64,000 nt of DNA, from contig CM067065.1 in NCBI GenBank assembly GCA_033980235.1, positions 24,751,337-24,815,336 of the forward strand. Reading direction: 5' to 3'. Source of the DNA: Diadema setosum (lineage: Eukaryota; Echinodermata; Echinoidea; Diadematoida; Diadematidae). Position 1 is the stretch's first letter. Each line of letters begins with the position of its first letter. A program made the position numbers and the translations under genes. The notes beneath the pieces are model-generated. The model saw nothing but the letters and a program-made list of their open reading frames with translations, made no database searches and was not told where the DNA came from. Below, in pieces: positions 33,800 to 46,090 of the stretch.

Positions 33800-33999
33800 N
33801 NNNNNNNNNNNNNNNNNNNNNNNNNNNNNNNNNNNNNNNNNNNNNNNNNNNNNNNNNNNNNNNNNNNNNNNNNNNNNNNNNNNNNNNNNNNNNNNNNNNN
33901 NNNNNNNNNNNNNNNNNNNNNNNNNNNNNNNNNNNNNNNNNNNNNNNNNNNNNNNNNNNNNNNNNNNNNNNNNNNNNNNNNNNNNNNNNNNNNNNNNNN
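33800..33999. other. Assembly gap (200 N)
   Basis: Two hundred undetermined bases. The gap begins where the right arm of the palindrome ends, so it probably reflects an assembly failure at the inverted repeat and its size may be a placeholder. Confidence 0.99.
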
Positions 34000-34349
34000 A
34001 GAGAGGTAACAGAGCTGAACAGTATTCTATCTTGTAGGATTTAATGTATACATAATTTCTTTAAGCGCTTGCTCGCAAAGAAAGTAATATCGACATATGG
34101 CGTGATCCAGACGTTGACAACGTCAAATAGTAGGCCTATAGGCCTACATGTAAAAATGTTATGACGCGAGCAACTCAGGACCATCTGCAAATTATGTAGA
34201 ATACAAACAAACAAACAAACAATAAAAAAAAAAAATATATACCGCCATAATTGAACTCCCCCCTCCCATCATTTCCTGAATCATTCCTGAAACAATGATG
34301 ATTGATGACTCAGTCAGGATACATCTATGGGCAAACACTAGGGAAAATC

Positions 34350-35330
34350 AGGGGCGTCGATTCTATCTCAAGGGGGGGGGGGGGGGGGAGGCAAAGGGGC
34401 ATTTGCCCCGCCCCTACGGACATGTTGGGGGTAGAGAAATCATTTGTCCCTCAAGCACTTCCCAAGATGAGGACAAATCTCGAACTTTCTTTGTATAAAA
34501 TTGTCCAAATACCGACAGAACCATATGCACCAGATCGTTGATCATTTTCATAAAAATGCAAAAGCTCCACTACTGGGTCTCTTTGTCAGTTAGTACAATG
34601 TTGAGATTGACGTATATCCCTATTTCCTAATATTTTATCAAAGAGTGTGCAGCAGAGTTTTCACTTTACAAAAGTTCCCTCTTATGCAGAATGGGGGGGG
34701 GGGGGGGGGAAGGTTCCCCCATATAAGTATTGGGCACAAACATAACATTTTGCTCCTCCTCGTAACTCCGGATATGTGGAAATTTCTTACTTTTTTGATA
34801 GAAAACTGGCGAAATATTTCACCCAAAGATGGCTAAATTTCAATTCTGAAAATACAGAAACTCGTGAGAGGGTGATAGGCCTATACCCCCTTCCATATCT
34901 TCCCCGTTCAGTCCTTTCCACTTAATACACTAGTTTTAGATTGACAGATTTCTAAATGTTTCATCTAAAGTGTGCACCAGGTCTGTTACTTCAGTTTAAA
35001 AAAAGAAATGCAAAAGTTCCGTGGGTGGGAGGAGATACCTAGATACTTTCAATTAACCGAGGGTTCCCCCCCCCCCCCTCAAAAAAAAAAAGTGCACTTC
35101 TGGGATTGACATTTTCCCAGATTACATCATATATGTGTTTACAAGATATTTTCATCTGAATTCTAAAAATGCAAAAGCATCCTCGTATGCAGAGGCGTCG
35201 ATCCTGGAGGATGGGGGGGGGGGGGGGGCAGACGAGGGGGGGGGGGAACTAGGGGGGGAGGGAACGGGGAGCACTTGCCCCCCTCCCCTTAATCCGTTGG
35301 TAAAAAAAAATACAAAAATGATATTTCAAG
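34350..35330. repeat. Degenerate repeat units with G-runs
   Basis: Starting with CAGGGGCGTCGATTCTATCT near 34351, at least three loosely similar units carry a G run and a phrase like AATGCAAAAG followed by GATTGACAT-type sequence (about 34550-34615, 34640-34720, 35000-35115, 35155-35290). They look like decayed copies of one G-run satellite or transposon. No coding region is credible. Confidence 0.45.
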
Positions 35331-35710
35331 GGTTAGTAAACTGCTTTTGAAATCGACATGAAAGGGTGATCAAGAAATAAAATATTTTTCTAAGATTTCT
35401 TTTAACCATCATTTTAGAGGTATATAGTGTGTAACATTGTTCAAAAAACAGAGCCGACAAAAGATTGTGATTGAGCGTGGTTCCTGGTTGGCATTCTGAA
35501 TATAAGCAGATCCGAACGACAATACGAGTCGCTGCAATGTTGCGCAATGTGATGTCGAATGTACACCTTTGTATACTTACGCTTCGTTAGATCAAAGCTA
35601 GGTCATTGATTTTTCAGTGTTGCTTTACATACTAGTACATAATTATCAAAATGCCTTGCATTGCCAATAATAAGACTTTACCTGGGCTATTTAATAACTT
35701 TTCCATGTAT

Positions 35711-35712
35711 AT

Positions 35713-35744
<32 letters not shown>
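35711..35744. repeat. (CA)n microsatellite
   Basis: A tract of about 17 CA dinucleotides in otherwise non-coding DNA. Confidence 0.8.
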
Positions 35745-35748
<4 letters not shown>

Positions 35749-35866
35749 ATTAGGGGATGATCCAAAGTGCAGATTTTGGACATCCTTCCCCCGCTTGGTC
35801 ACTTCGATGCCCCCTCGCTGGTCATATCTCCCCCAATCATGAAGATAAACCGACACCCTTGACTAC

Positions 35867-36945
35867 CAGTGGCGGATCCCCCCCCCCCCTTAATTTCCAA
35901 AGCGAAAAAAATATAGCTAAAAACAACAGTTTTTGGACTGTAAAATGTCATAATTTTTAAGCTCTCTCACATTTAATTGTTTTGCCATTCTCCTGATGTT
36001 ATTGCCAGTAATTGCCAGCAGTTGCACCCGATGCTTAATTTCCAAAGCGAATAAAATGTAGCTACAAACGGCAGTTTTTGGACTGTAAAATGTCAAAAAT
36101 TTCAAGCTCGCTCGCATTTAATCGTTATGCCATTCTTCTAATGTTGCTGCCAGTAATTGCCAGCAGTTGTGCCCGGTGCGCCCCCCTCCCTTTAATTTCC
36201 AAGGCGAAAAAAAAAAAAAAAATAGCTACAAACCGGCAGATTTTGGACTGTAAAGTGTCAAATTTTTCAAGCTCGCTCACTCCGCTCTCTCGCATTTAAT
36301 CGTTATGCCATTCTCCTGATGTTACTACCAGTAATTGCCAGGAGTTGCGCCCTTTGCGCCTCCCCCCTTAATTTCCAAAGCGAAAAGATATTGCTAAAAA
36401 CGACCATTGAGGTGAGACCAAACGACAGTTTTTGGACTGTAAAATGTCAAAATGTTCAAGCTCGCTCGCTTCTCTCGCTCGCATTTAATCGTTATGCCAT
36501 TCTCCTGTCCTGATGTTGCTGGCAATAATTGGCAGCAGTTACTCCCGGTTCGCCCCCCCCCCCCCCTTTTATTCCAAAGCGAAAAATTATAGTTACAAAC
36601 GGAAGTTTTTGGACTGTAAAATGTCAAAATTTTGAAGCCTGCTCCCTCCGCTCGCTCGCATTTCATTGTTATGCAATTCTCCTGATGTTGCTGCTAGTAA
36701 TTTGTCGTAATTTCACACCGTCATTCCATAATCCATGTAAGGAAACTTATAATGTTGCTCAAAGACTGCGCTGTGGAATGTATCACATTCCGTTATGTAT
36801 TGTAGTCCCCATTAAGTTTGAAGACTGACAGCGCACACACACATGCGCACACACACATCACATACACACGCACGCCCGCACAAGAATACACACCCTCAAA
36901 ATTAGCCCCCCCCCCCCCCATGTCTTGACCCACGGTACGCCACTG
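35867..36945. repeat. Tandem ~165-bp satellite, five copies
   Basis: Five head-to-tail units begin with TTAATTTCCAAAGCGAAAA at about 35890, 36034, 36191, 36367 and 36566 (the last reading TTTTATTCC). Each also holds TTTTTGGACTGTAAAATGTC, a CTCGCTCGCATTTAATCG-type stretch and CCATTCTCCTGATGTTGCTG. C runs separate them. The block starts with CAGTGGCGGATCC (35867) and ends near GTACGCCACTG (36945), hAT-like termini that may bound the whole array, although no matching target duplication is seen. Confidence 0.75.
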
Positions 36946-37330
36946 TCTGTCAAGTGGATAAAACACGCAAAAACATGCACCAAATTGCACCATTTACGAC
37001 ATCAGAATTCAGAAGGTTCTCATGGTGGGATGGGGAACACCCCCTCCCCCCCCCCCCCTTGGTCGCGTTCATGATATTTAGTGTAATAATAATACAAGAA
37101 GTTTATTTAAATGATACAATTTTATAGGCATAATTGTTCTTCAAAATGTACTGCTAACTTGAACATTGTTTCAATACGATAGAACACGCAAAAAGCATCG
37201 AATTATACAATTTACATCAAAATGCAGAAAGTTCTCACCGTGGGAGGGGAACATCCCCCTCCCACACCCTTCCCGATTAAGGGCGATGCTACGTTTTTGA
37301 CAGAGTGGGGGGGGGGGGGAAATCGCCTGT
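36946..37330 (-). repeat. Reverse-oriented copies of the ~280-bp satellite
   Basis: On the minus strand this matches the unit at 40860-41560: GCACCATTTAC and AAAACATGCACCAAATT correspond to GTAAATGGTGCAATTTGATG there. The CCCCCTCCC / GTGGGAGGGG boundaries are also shared. One full and one partial unit are seen, diverged from the plus-strand array. Confidence 0.55.
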
Positions 37331-37563
37331 AAGTCGAGAAGAAAGAAAATCAAAAGACAAGAGAAACAACTACAAAAAGTCTTCATACTTTTAAGGTCTG
37401 ATCTTCCGTCGAAAGTCGGCTGACAAGCAAAAAAATAACAAACGAACAAACGAACAAACAAACAAAAACGAGAACAAAAAAATCTTCATGTTTTTGCTGC
37501 CACTTCCCTCCCACTTTACATTTCATGCAAAAGAGTGGGGGATGCAAACATTCGATCCCTGTA

Positions 37564-37566
<3 letters not shown>

Positions 37567-37607
<41 letters not shown>

Positions 37608-37830
37608 GGGGGGGCAGCCCCCCGGTGCCAGGTAAAATTGTCAGAGGTAAAAATGTCAGAGGTAAAAATGTCAGAGGTAGAAATGTGAGAAGTAAAAATG
37701 TTAGAGGTAAAAATGTCTGAGGTAAAGTTGTCAGTGGTCGAAATGTCAGTGGTCAAAATGTCAGAGATAAAAATGTCATTGGTAAAAATTTAGACGTAGA
37801 AATGTAAGAGGACGTGGTAACAGTGCCAGA
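37567..37830 (+). repeat. (GT)n tract and 15-bp tandem array (AGGTAAAAATGTCAG)
   Basis: A GT tract (about 37567-37602) and a G run precede a dozen imperfect copies of a 15-bp unit, AGGTAAAAATGTCAG (about 37630-37815). The unit appears in reverse orientation at 58862-58975. The open frames on both strands simply reflect a unit divisible by three. Confidence 0.8.
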
Positions 37831-38303
37831 GATGTTTTCTTTATGTTTCTGACACCCTTCTCGCAACACGCGTTTTCCGTGCCTTCTCCTGAAAAAAAAA
37901 AAAAAAGCATAGGGAAGACCGGCGCGGGAGAAATATGGGACACTCTTGTAACTTGAAAAATGCTCGGCCAATCAACAAATTATATCAGTAAAAAGATGAG
38001 CCTCGGTAAACCTCAAAATGGACATATTAGCCACTATACAGTTCCGCAGGTAAGTTGAAAAAAACTTGTTTTTATAACCAATTAACAAACAAACCTACCA
38101 TTTCCACACCATTGTTTTTTTCGTCAAAAATAATATGCATGCATCTTCAACAACTTATTATTCTATCCCAATACGTCTTTTATAAAAAAAAAAAAAAAAA
38201 ATCTGTTTACAAATTATCCCCTTTTTGTCTTATATCTTAATTAAAACCAGTTTGTTTTATCACCAGTATACTTTGTGATAATCTTAGGGGTTCCTTTTGT
38301 GCA
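37831..38303. other. Non-coding stretch, nothing recognised
   Basis: Two A runs (about 37890-37905 and 38186-38201) are the only features. No coding or inverted-repeat signal was found. Confidence 0.4.
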
Positions 38304-40735
38304 TTCATTCATTCATTCATTTATTTTTCATTTCCAACAAAAACATATAAATATATTACAAAAATTGAATACAGTGCATACATTTCATCAAACAAAGCAA
38401 AGGATAAATTTACAGAAAACTTGTAGGTATAGGAAAATGTTGGAAATGGGGAGGAATGCTAAAAAGCTGAGCTTGTAGGCTGCATTCCCCCCACACGTAA
38501 TACAAGAAATTATATGATCGATAGACTGATAAACATTGAAAATGGATGAAACAAAGAAACTAAGACAAAAAGACCTATAACCTAACTTATCCGAAACAAA
38601 AACCCTGAACAAATCCCTACACTAAGTCGCTGTCATGCCAGAAAAGAGAGGAGAGAAACAAAGTAGTATGTGTGTGTGTGTTTGTGTATGAGAGAGAGAG
38701 AGATCACGAGGGGGGGGGGGGGGGGGGAGAAAGCAGCTTAATGCGTGGAGTGAAGATAAAAGACAACAAAAAAGTAGAAAGACACGAGAGGTAGTGGATG
38801 AATGGAGCTGCTTAGCTGTAATTTCAATAGAATATAAGGTTGGATTTTATACTTCTTTGCAACCAATAAAGAATCAACAATTCTTATAACTATTCAAAAT
38901 ATTTTTCTTCAGATTACTCTTAAAAGAACTTAAACTTGGAGATGTCCTTAAACTGTTAGAAAGGTTGTTCCAATATTTAGGTCCAGCAAATGTAAATATA
39001 GATTGTGTAAACACATTGTTTCTAGTTAAAGGCAGATGGAATTCATCTGAGTGACGAGTTGAATATTATGGAACGAGCGGTTTCTCGCAAACATGCTTGT
39101 GAAGACGGACGGCAACAAATTATTAGAAAGTTTAATTTACATAAATTGGCCAAGACAATAATAATAAATATCAGTTATCTTTAAAATTTTGTTTTCAGAA
39201 AATAAAACATCGGTGTGGGCTCTACAAGAAACATGACAAATTATTCGAAGAGCTTTTTTCTGGAGACGGGACAGTCTGTCGAGATATGTTGGATGGTGTG
39301 TTCCCCCAAGCTATGATGCCATAATTCAAATAAGGTAAAATCAAAGCTGAATATAACATTAAAAGGGTGGGAATAGGAAAATAATATTCATCTCTATTAA
39401 TAACACCAATATTTCGAGATATTGTGTGACAAATACTATCAATATGTGACTTCCAATAAAAGTTTATTGTCAATAATCAAACCTAAGAACTTCATTGAGG
39501 CAACTTCATCTATAACTATATCATCTATTTTTATATTATTAGGAAGATTACTTAAAGTATTACTAAATAATATACATTTAGTTTTAAGAAGATTTATAGA
39601 CAACTTGTTTGAACTTATCCAACATAGCAATTTCTTTAATTCAGAATTGAACAAATCCGCCAAAATATGAGGATCTGAATGAGAAAGAAAAACATTAGAG
39701 TCATCAGCAAAAAGTTCAAAAGATAAAATATTAGAAGCATTTGTTATATCATTTATATACAAAATGAATAAAAGAGGCCCCAGTAAACTACCCTGAGGAA
39801 CACCACAGATGATGGTGACAGATTGGTTGCAGGAGTTTTGACCAAATAGAAAAACATACTGTTTACGATCAGAGGGGTAACTCCTGAACCACTCCAAGGC
39901 CTTGCCACGTATACCATAGTGACATAATTTATGAAGTAATATTTTATGATCGATGCTATCGAAGGCCTTGGAGAGGTCCAGGAAGACACCCACTGTGTGA
40001 TGAGCCCTATCTACTGCTTTGGCTACTTTTTCAATAAAGGAGAGAATTGCTTGAGAAGTGCCTGTGTCTTTTGCGGAAACCGAATTGTGAATCAGAAATG
40101 ATATAATAAAAATCAAGAAATTTAAGGAGTCTATAATAAACAACTTTTTCTAACAATTTTGAAAACGATGACAGCAATGAAATTGGTCTATAATTACTAA
40201 TATCTTCCTTGTTACCTTTCTTATAAATTGGGATTACTTTAGCAATTTTTTTTTCGTAGCGGAACAACACCACTGCTTAATGACAAATTAAAAATGTAAG
40301 TTAAAGGTTCAACAATATTCTCAGCTATATTTTTTCAAAATAACGTTATCAATACAATCAGGTCCCGAGCTTCAGGTCCCGAGCTTCATTTACTTTCCAA
40401 ACTCATAATGATATCTTTTACTTCCTAACTAATAAGCGGAACAACACCACTGCTTAATGACAAATTAAAAATGTAAGTTAAAGGTTCAACAATATTCTCA
40501 GCTATATTTTTCAAAATAACGTTATCAATACAATCAGGTCCCGAGCTTCATTTACTTTCCAAACTCATAATGATATCTTTTACTTCCTAACTAATAATCG
40601 GATCAAAAAAGAATGAATTTGAGTTGGGTAATTTAAGAAATTCATAGAATTTCTTTTGACAAGTAGGAGTTTTATTGGCAAGATCATGTCCAATCTGCGA
40701 AAAGTGCAATCATCACAGGGTCTGTTATTTCCTTG
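38304..40735 (-). mobile_element. 5'-truncated L2/CR1-like LINE with (ATGA)n 3' tail
   Basis: The element lies on the minus strand. It ends at a run of ATGA repeats (38322-38304), the kind of tail typical of L2-type LINEs, after a 3' UTR of about 550 bp. Upstream is a reverse transcriptase reading frame (about 40735-38870). The 5' end, near 40735, lies inside the region just before the reverse transcriptase, so ORF1 and the endonuclease are missing, as expected from incomplete reverse transcription. A GA/G-run stretch (about 38690-38730) is embedded in the 3' UTR. Confidence 0.75.
38870..40720 (-). pseudogene. LINE reverse transcriptase (decayed)
   Basis: The minus-strand reading shows, in order: EVKDIIMSLESK and SGPDCIDNVILKNIAENIVE, then IPIYKKGNKEDISNYRPISL, then DSQFGFRK, FLDLSKAFDSIDHKILLHKL, VPQGSLLGPLLFILYIND and FELFADDSNVFLS. 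FADD is the catalytic YADD box variant, and FLDLSKAFD carries the first catalytic Asp. A later thumb and C-terminal part (LNYGIIAWGNT, RNRSFHN, SFKSNLKKIF-like) runs to about 38870. Several frameshifts and stops break it. The part encoding LSLSSGVV is duplicated in the DNA (40260-40390 and 40435-40560). A 234-codon frame (40143-39442) is the longest intact piece. Confidence 0.8.
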
Positions 40736-40755
40736 TCACCAGAAACAACTCTTGT

Positions 40756-41558
40756 AACAACGGCGTAGCCAGGATTTGATCTTAGGGGGAGGGGGGCGGT
40801 TAGTCTGCCAGGGAGGGAAGCGACCGAGCCCGAGTGAGCGGAGCGAGCGAGGGGGGGGGGGGGGGTGGGAGGGGGTGTCCCCCTCCCACGGTAAGAACTT
40901 TATGCATTTTGATGTTGTAAATGGTGCAATTTGATGCATGTTTTTGCGCGTTTTATCGACCTGAAACAGTCCCACTTGTTTGAGGTAGCAGTATATTTTA
41001 GTGTAGATTATTATTGAACAATTTGCCAATAAAATGTTATAATTTATATACACTTCTTGTATTAATTCTTTTCACTGAATGTCATGAACGCAACTGAACC
41101 CGAGCGAGCGGAGCGAGCGAGGGGGGAGGGGAGGGTGTGGGAGGGGGGTGTCCCCCCTCCCACGGTAAGAACTTTTTGCATTTTGATGTTGCAAATGGTG
41201 CAATTTGATGCATGTTTTTGCTCGTTTTATCGACGTGAAACAGTCCCACTTGTTTAAGGTAGCAGTATATTTTGATGTAGATTATTATTGAACAATTTGC
41301 CTATATTAATGGTATAATTTAAACACATTTCTTATATTGATTCTTTGCACTGAATATCATGAACGCGACTGAACCCGAGCGAGCGGAGCGAGCGAAGGGG
41401 GAGGGGAGGGTGTGGGAGGGGGGTGTCCCCCCTCCCACGGTAAGAACTTTTTGCATTTTGATGTTGTAAATGGTGCAATTTGATGCATGTTTTTGCGCGT
41501 TTTATCGACTAGAAGCAGTCCCACTTGTTTAAGGTAGCAGTATATTTTGATGTAGATT
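40756..41558 (+). repeat. Tandem ~280-bp satellite array, left part
   Basis: Units contain GAGCGGAGCGAGCGAG, then a G-rich run, GTGTCCCCCTCCCACGGTAA, GTAAATGGTGCAATTTGATG, CAGTCCCACTTGTTT and TAGATTATTATTGAACAATT. Units start near 40830, 41100 and 41365, and the last is interrupted at 41558 by the DIRS element and resumes at 55795. The left edge GGCGTAGCCAGG near 40760 is a terminus-like motif of the G-run repeats seen elsewhere in the window. Confidence 0.75.
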
Positions 41559-41586
41559 CTATTACGTAATACTCGTATAAGTCTTC

Positions 41587-41715
41587 AGAGGTTAGCATTT
41601 CCCAGGTGTTTAAGGCAGTGAAGTCACATAATGAAATTCAAAGTAGGTAAAAATTCCAGGCAGTCCCAGTTGGCTATAAATACCCGTGTCAGTGAGCAGT
41701 AAGCATCTTTTTCAA
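41587..41715 (+). repeat. DIRS left inverted terminal repeat
   Basis: About 129 bp, starting GAGGTTAGCATTTCCCAGGT and ending near GCAGTAAGCATC, match the reverse complement of 55598-55724 almost perfectly. The outer 28 bases (41559-41586) are not shared with the right end and are instead complementary to 55205-55232 in the internal region. Confidence 0.85.
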
Positions 41716-43265
41716 GTGTGACGGCAGTGAATTATACCAGGGAGGTGAGACACCTCCCTGATTATACATCTCAAACTCCAATGTCTAGTGATCAGGAAGA
41801 CGACGCTACCTCTCAGCCCCCATCCCCGCGGGGAGATCAGGGCATGGAAGGCCGCCTTGAAGCTCAACTAGAGAGACCGAGTTACTCTCCTGCTTCATGG
41901 ATAGGGCGGCGGCACACCGTGGTAATGACAAACGGCATGCGAGCCATGCCAGCTGGTGCAGGAGAGCTTCTCCTCCCGGGGTCCGTTTCATGAAGCTATC
42001 ACATAAAAGCTATCACATAAATCTTAAAATGGCCAAGCCGCTCTTAAGCTAGGAGAGACTTTCACAGAGAAGTTAAAACCATTTCACGAAGTCTCTCCTA
42101 AGCTATGAGAGACTTTAATTTTTTCAATCGTCATGTTCGAGGGTAATACTAATTAACATATCATTAGCATATCATTAACTTTTTCTCCCTATTGTGTTAC
42201 ATGCGGTGAGCACTCGCTACATAGACATAGCACGTATACACACAGTGTATACAGCGCAGAGGCAACAGATCTACGACGGAGGCAAGATCCTAAAGGCTAA
42301 GTTGCATTCTATTACACCGCTACCAGTACATATTTCTATTAGTGAGTATATTTAAAGCTGTCTGCAATTGAAAAGTAATGCATGTGGATTCATAATGTGA
42401 TATTATTTGGATATATTTTTTTTCGAATCTTCTACAATTCTCCAAGGGCTAGCTAGATGTAGATCTAATCTTACCGGTAGTAGCGTTATCACAATAGTCC
42501 CACGTAGGCACATCGCCGTTTGTTTGAATGACCAAATGGCCAGCTGAGTTAGGTAGTTTGTTAATAGCATGGTTATATTGGTAGGTCTACTACAACTTCA
42601 TAGTGAAATGTTTGTGGGTTGATTTTTATGATATATTTTATAGCGTGCAGATATTTCATGAGAGCAATTGCCCGATTTGTCCATGTATGGGTGAATTGCA
42701 GGTAACTTAAGGCCTAAAAAGTGAAGGGATCGAAGAAGAAACCGGAAATTTCGTAAGAATTGGTCTGCATTTTATTATTAATATTATATTTTTGAAGACG
42801 TGTCTAACAGTAAACATTGAATAATTACACTGTCACTAGCTGTGTGGATAGAATTCAGAAGTGATACAAATTTTCCGTTTTGTGTCAAATCGACAGGAAA
42901 GATCTGGGTTTTTTTTCAGTCTAGAAAATCTAGGTTATTTTGTCCAACAGAATTATGGGCCTTATAGCCTAAGCCTAATGCTTTTTTAGGCCCTAACGTG
43001 AACTTATAGCGTTAGCATTTACACTACAGAGAACCAGCTGTACTTTACGTGTGTCATTGTGACGTTTACAAGTCCTAATGTTACTATCTAACGTTACTAT
43101 AGGTCTACAACAAAAACTTGTAAAATACTAGGGGTTAGGGGTTATAACTGCGACCAGCCCGAACGCGAAGCACTGTGTACAACTAACAGGGAGTGCCCTG
43201 GGCCAGCTGGGGTTAGGGCCGGTAGTACTATCTGGAGAGTCCGACAGTGGCTAGACTAACTAGAT

Positions 43266-43266
43266 C

Positions 43267-43308
<42 letters not shown>
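43266..43308. repeat. (AGT)n microsatellite
   Basis: About 14 AGT trinucleotides inside the 8.76-kb element, bordered by scattered CTAG/TAGATC motifs. Confidence 0.8.
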
Positions 43309-43753
43309 GGCCTAGTAGTAGTACGTAGATCCAGGTCTACACAAAATATGAATTGGAAACCATGGTTCAGATCTTGGTTCAGACTTGAAAGCTATCTTCA
43401 ACAATTCTAAGTGCATACAGCACTGTAATCGCAGTGCATGTGTCACAATAAGATAAAGACTGATGTTTACCTAAATTCATTGGCATGGAACCTCTAGAAT
43501 TCTACTGCTATACTACCAGATGTCTATAGATCTAGAATCCAGTGGTATAGTGATCCTGTGTAGCACCTACTGACCTAGATACTACTTAACCAGTGTATAC
43601 CAAAAGTATAGCCAGACTAGACCCTTAGCCTTGGTATTGTTAAACATATTATCATTAACATAAATAGGCCTATCACTCATCAGTAAGGAAGTTAATAGGT
43701 CTTCTAAATAGTGCTATCTATCAAGGCAGTTAGTAGATTCTATAGGTCCATAC

Positions 43754-44014
43754 TCCGATGCTAGTACCGCTTACACAACTTCTTTTAGCAATTTAAGTGA
43801 TGATAATGACTTGACAACAGTTGATGATCAGAGTCAGACTGTGGCTGCATCTCAGGCTGTAACTGTGATCAACCCGAATGTGAAGCCACAGTACAGCTGG
43901 TCCTACCAGATCTTAGGTAGATGTAGACCTTGCAACATGGATGCCTATCGACAAGATCTAGAACCTGAAGAAGTCATAATACCCCAAACTATAGGCTTAC
44001 ACATGTTGAATTGA
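43754..44014 (+). CDS. Possible exon of an unknown protein in the 8.76-kb element
   Basis: An open frame, opened upstream of its ATG at 43811, encodes a Ser/Thr/Asp-rich stretch (SNLSDDNDLTTVDDQSQTVA) followed by QYSWSYQILGRCRPCNMDAY. Composition is protein-like but no family is recognised. Related phrases of DNA (CAGAGTCAGACTG, CTGAACTTCAC) recur at 44240-44390 and 46395-46500, which may be degenerate exon duplications or simply a repeat. The intervening DNA shows nothing else clear. Confidence 0.25.
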   Translation, partial: SDASTAYTTSFSNLSDDNDLTTVDDQSQTVAASQAVTVINPNVKPQYSWSYQILGRCRPCNMDAYRQDLEPEEVIIPQTIGLHMLN

Positions 44015-44925
44015 GACAACTCAAATACTAGTAGTATGTCTTTTAATCATCCCCCCAAAAAAAATAATAATGTAAGGTCCTTTTTATATTTAAACTGCAA
44101 AAACATGTAAACTGATTTCAAATTTCATGCAGATTCTAGATATTGTGTGTAAAATCTTGTATAATCAAACAACAGTTTGAAAACACACTTTCTATTTTGT
44201 ATTCACATTTCTAATTATAATGTTAGATATGGAACATCAGTCAGACTGCTACAATCAGACTTCTGCATCTCATAAAGCCCAGAGTCAGTTGCTGAACTTC
44301 ACTGAACACAGAACCAAACTGCTGAACTTCCATCTTCTCCACAGCTAGACTGCTACTGAACTTCGTCGAGACTTATCTACCAGCATGGTCACCTTCAACA
44401 GAATGCAAGTATTTTAGCTTATAATACTATTTTAGCAGACAACATATCTGTATACAGTATTTTCAAATACTACAATTGCAACATTATTTACATTTGGACA
44501 TCAGATTGTCTCTGGATTTTTAGTTGAATAGTGTTAGACAGGAAATATTGAAAGCAAAGTTTGCTGTAATGTCCATCTTGGTAATTGAAAACAAACATAC
44601 TTATCCAGTGAATAATGACCCTTCTAGACACAACTGTTTTTTGATTTTTTTTTTATTTCACTATCTGTAGAATATTACATACTGATCCAATTGAGAAGAG
44701 ATAATTCATGGAAGGGGGGGGGGGGTACCTGCATGTCTACATGTATCAAGCTCCTGAAACAAACTTTAGCAGTCACGTTATCTTAATAATGTAGGCCCTA
44801 CTATGATTGTTTATTTACCCTCTCCCTTTTCTAGTATCAAAACAACCTCATGCTCGTACAATGTTTGAAACAAGAATATTCAACATAGCTAATCATTTTA
44901 AACTGTGAAAAGTCCTATTCACAGC

Positions 44926-45123
44926 TTATGGATCAGTAGATACTAGTGAATTCAGTCTTTCAAAATCAATGGTAGGGCTTTTCAATTTGATTGCTATAGC
45001 TTGTTGTAGCAAAGGCAAAGCACCCATCTCTAACATACTTTCTAATGTCCCATATCCTGCACTATTGCTTTGTTTGTAAGATATTAACTGTTCTTGTGTA
45101 TTGAATAAACTCCAAACAGCCAA
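44926..45123 (-). CDS. Possible coding fragment, minus strand
   Basis: A 65-codon frame contains YGTLESMLEMGALPLLQQAI and SPTIDFERLNSL, with plausible helical composition, ending in a stop at 44926. No family is recognised and no partner exon was found. It may be part of a lost protein of the surrounding transposon. Confidence 0.25.
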   Translation of the reverse strand: MAVWSLFNTQEQLISYKQSNSAGYGTLESMLEMGALPLLQQAIAIKLKSPTIDFERLNSLVSTDP

Positions 45124-45297
45124 GGACCAGACAACATGTGAACTTCATCCACTTCAGAGTTAAGGACTGGGGGCAAGATGCAAATGGAAAATTCAAGTGA
45201 CAGTGTCATGGATATTCCACCATCTTCATTTGGTGTGTTAAATGATTATTTTTAGCTATTGAAGCAAGTTGAGATATCATGTTATCTTGATCATCTA

Positions 45298-46090
45298 CAG
45301 TTGGCAGCAAAATTATTCAACCCCTCTCTTGCATGTTGGACACTCTGGCATAATGAATTACATTATAACTGAGATTATTTCTAAATCATACAAGTGGTGA
45401 TCAGATAGTTTGCTACAAGTAAATAACAGATCAGTAGCCTTTGATTTGCATATAGTCACAAACTTTGATCATTCATGTATAAAGAGATATGGTCCAGTGA
45501 GCACATTTATGGTCATTTTCAGTCCTTTCATTGATCACTGAAATGCTTCGTTGAATATGGTTTGTTCACTCAATGTTTTGATAGGTGACACAATATGATG
45601 GAATTTGATGTAGGATTCTTAATATTTCAATTGGAATTTTTCATTGTACACAAATATTTAAATGAACTAATTTCTAGTGAAAGTTGCCACCATAGAGTTT
45701 ATACAGAGGTTTAGCCATGATATTAATAATTCAAAGTTTAAGTCATGTCAAAATGAATATAACCCAATGAAATGATAAGAGTTGTGTATATAATGGCTAG
45801 ATATTATTTAAAATCCCATAAAAACAAAAGAAATTAATCGTTATCATCAGACCATAACATGTCATGCTTCAGTGATCACAGGAAGGTCTGAAATGACCAT
45901 AATGTGCTCACTGGACCTTATCTCTTCATGCATGAATGATCAAAGTTTCTAACTGTATGCAAATCAAAGACTATTGATCAGGTAGGCATTTGTCATAAAC
46001 CATCTGTTCACCACTTGTATATGATTTAGTAATTGTAATGTTATTTATTTTGCCATAGTGTCCAAAATGCAAGAGGGTTGCTGCCAACTG
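45298..46090. mobile_element. 793-bp MITE with long inverted ends, nested in the 8.76-kb element
   Basis: The left end CAGTTGGCAGCAAAATTATT and the right end, GTTGCTGCCAACTG at 46090, are inverted. Similarity continues for about 270 bp per arm (e.g. GTCCAGTGAGCACATTTATG on the left against AATGTGCTCACTGGACC on the right). No coding capacity is seen. A clear target duplication is not visible. Confidence 0.75.

Noticed and set aside
33780..34037. An open frame running through the N gap
   Set aside because: It is produced by reading undetermined bases as open codons.
37523..37756. Open frames across the 15-bp array (Ser/Thr/Asp repeats)
   Set aside because: The unit length is a multiple of three, so frames stay open by construction. 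There is no other sign of coding.
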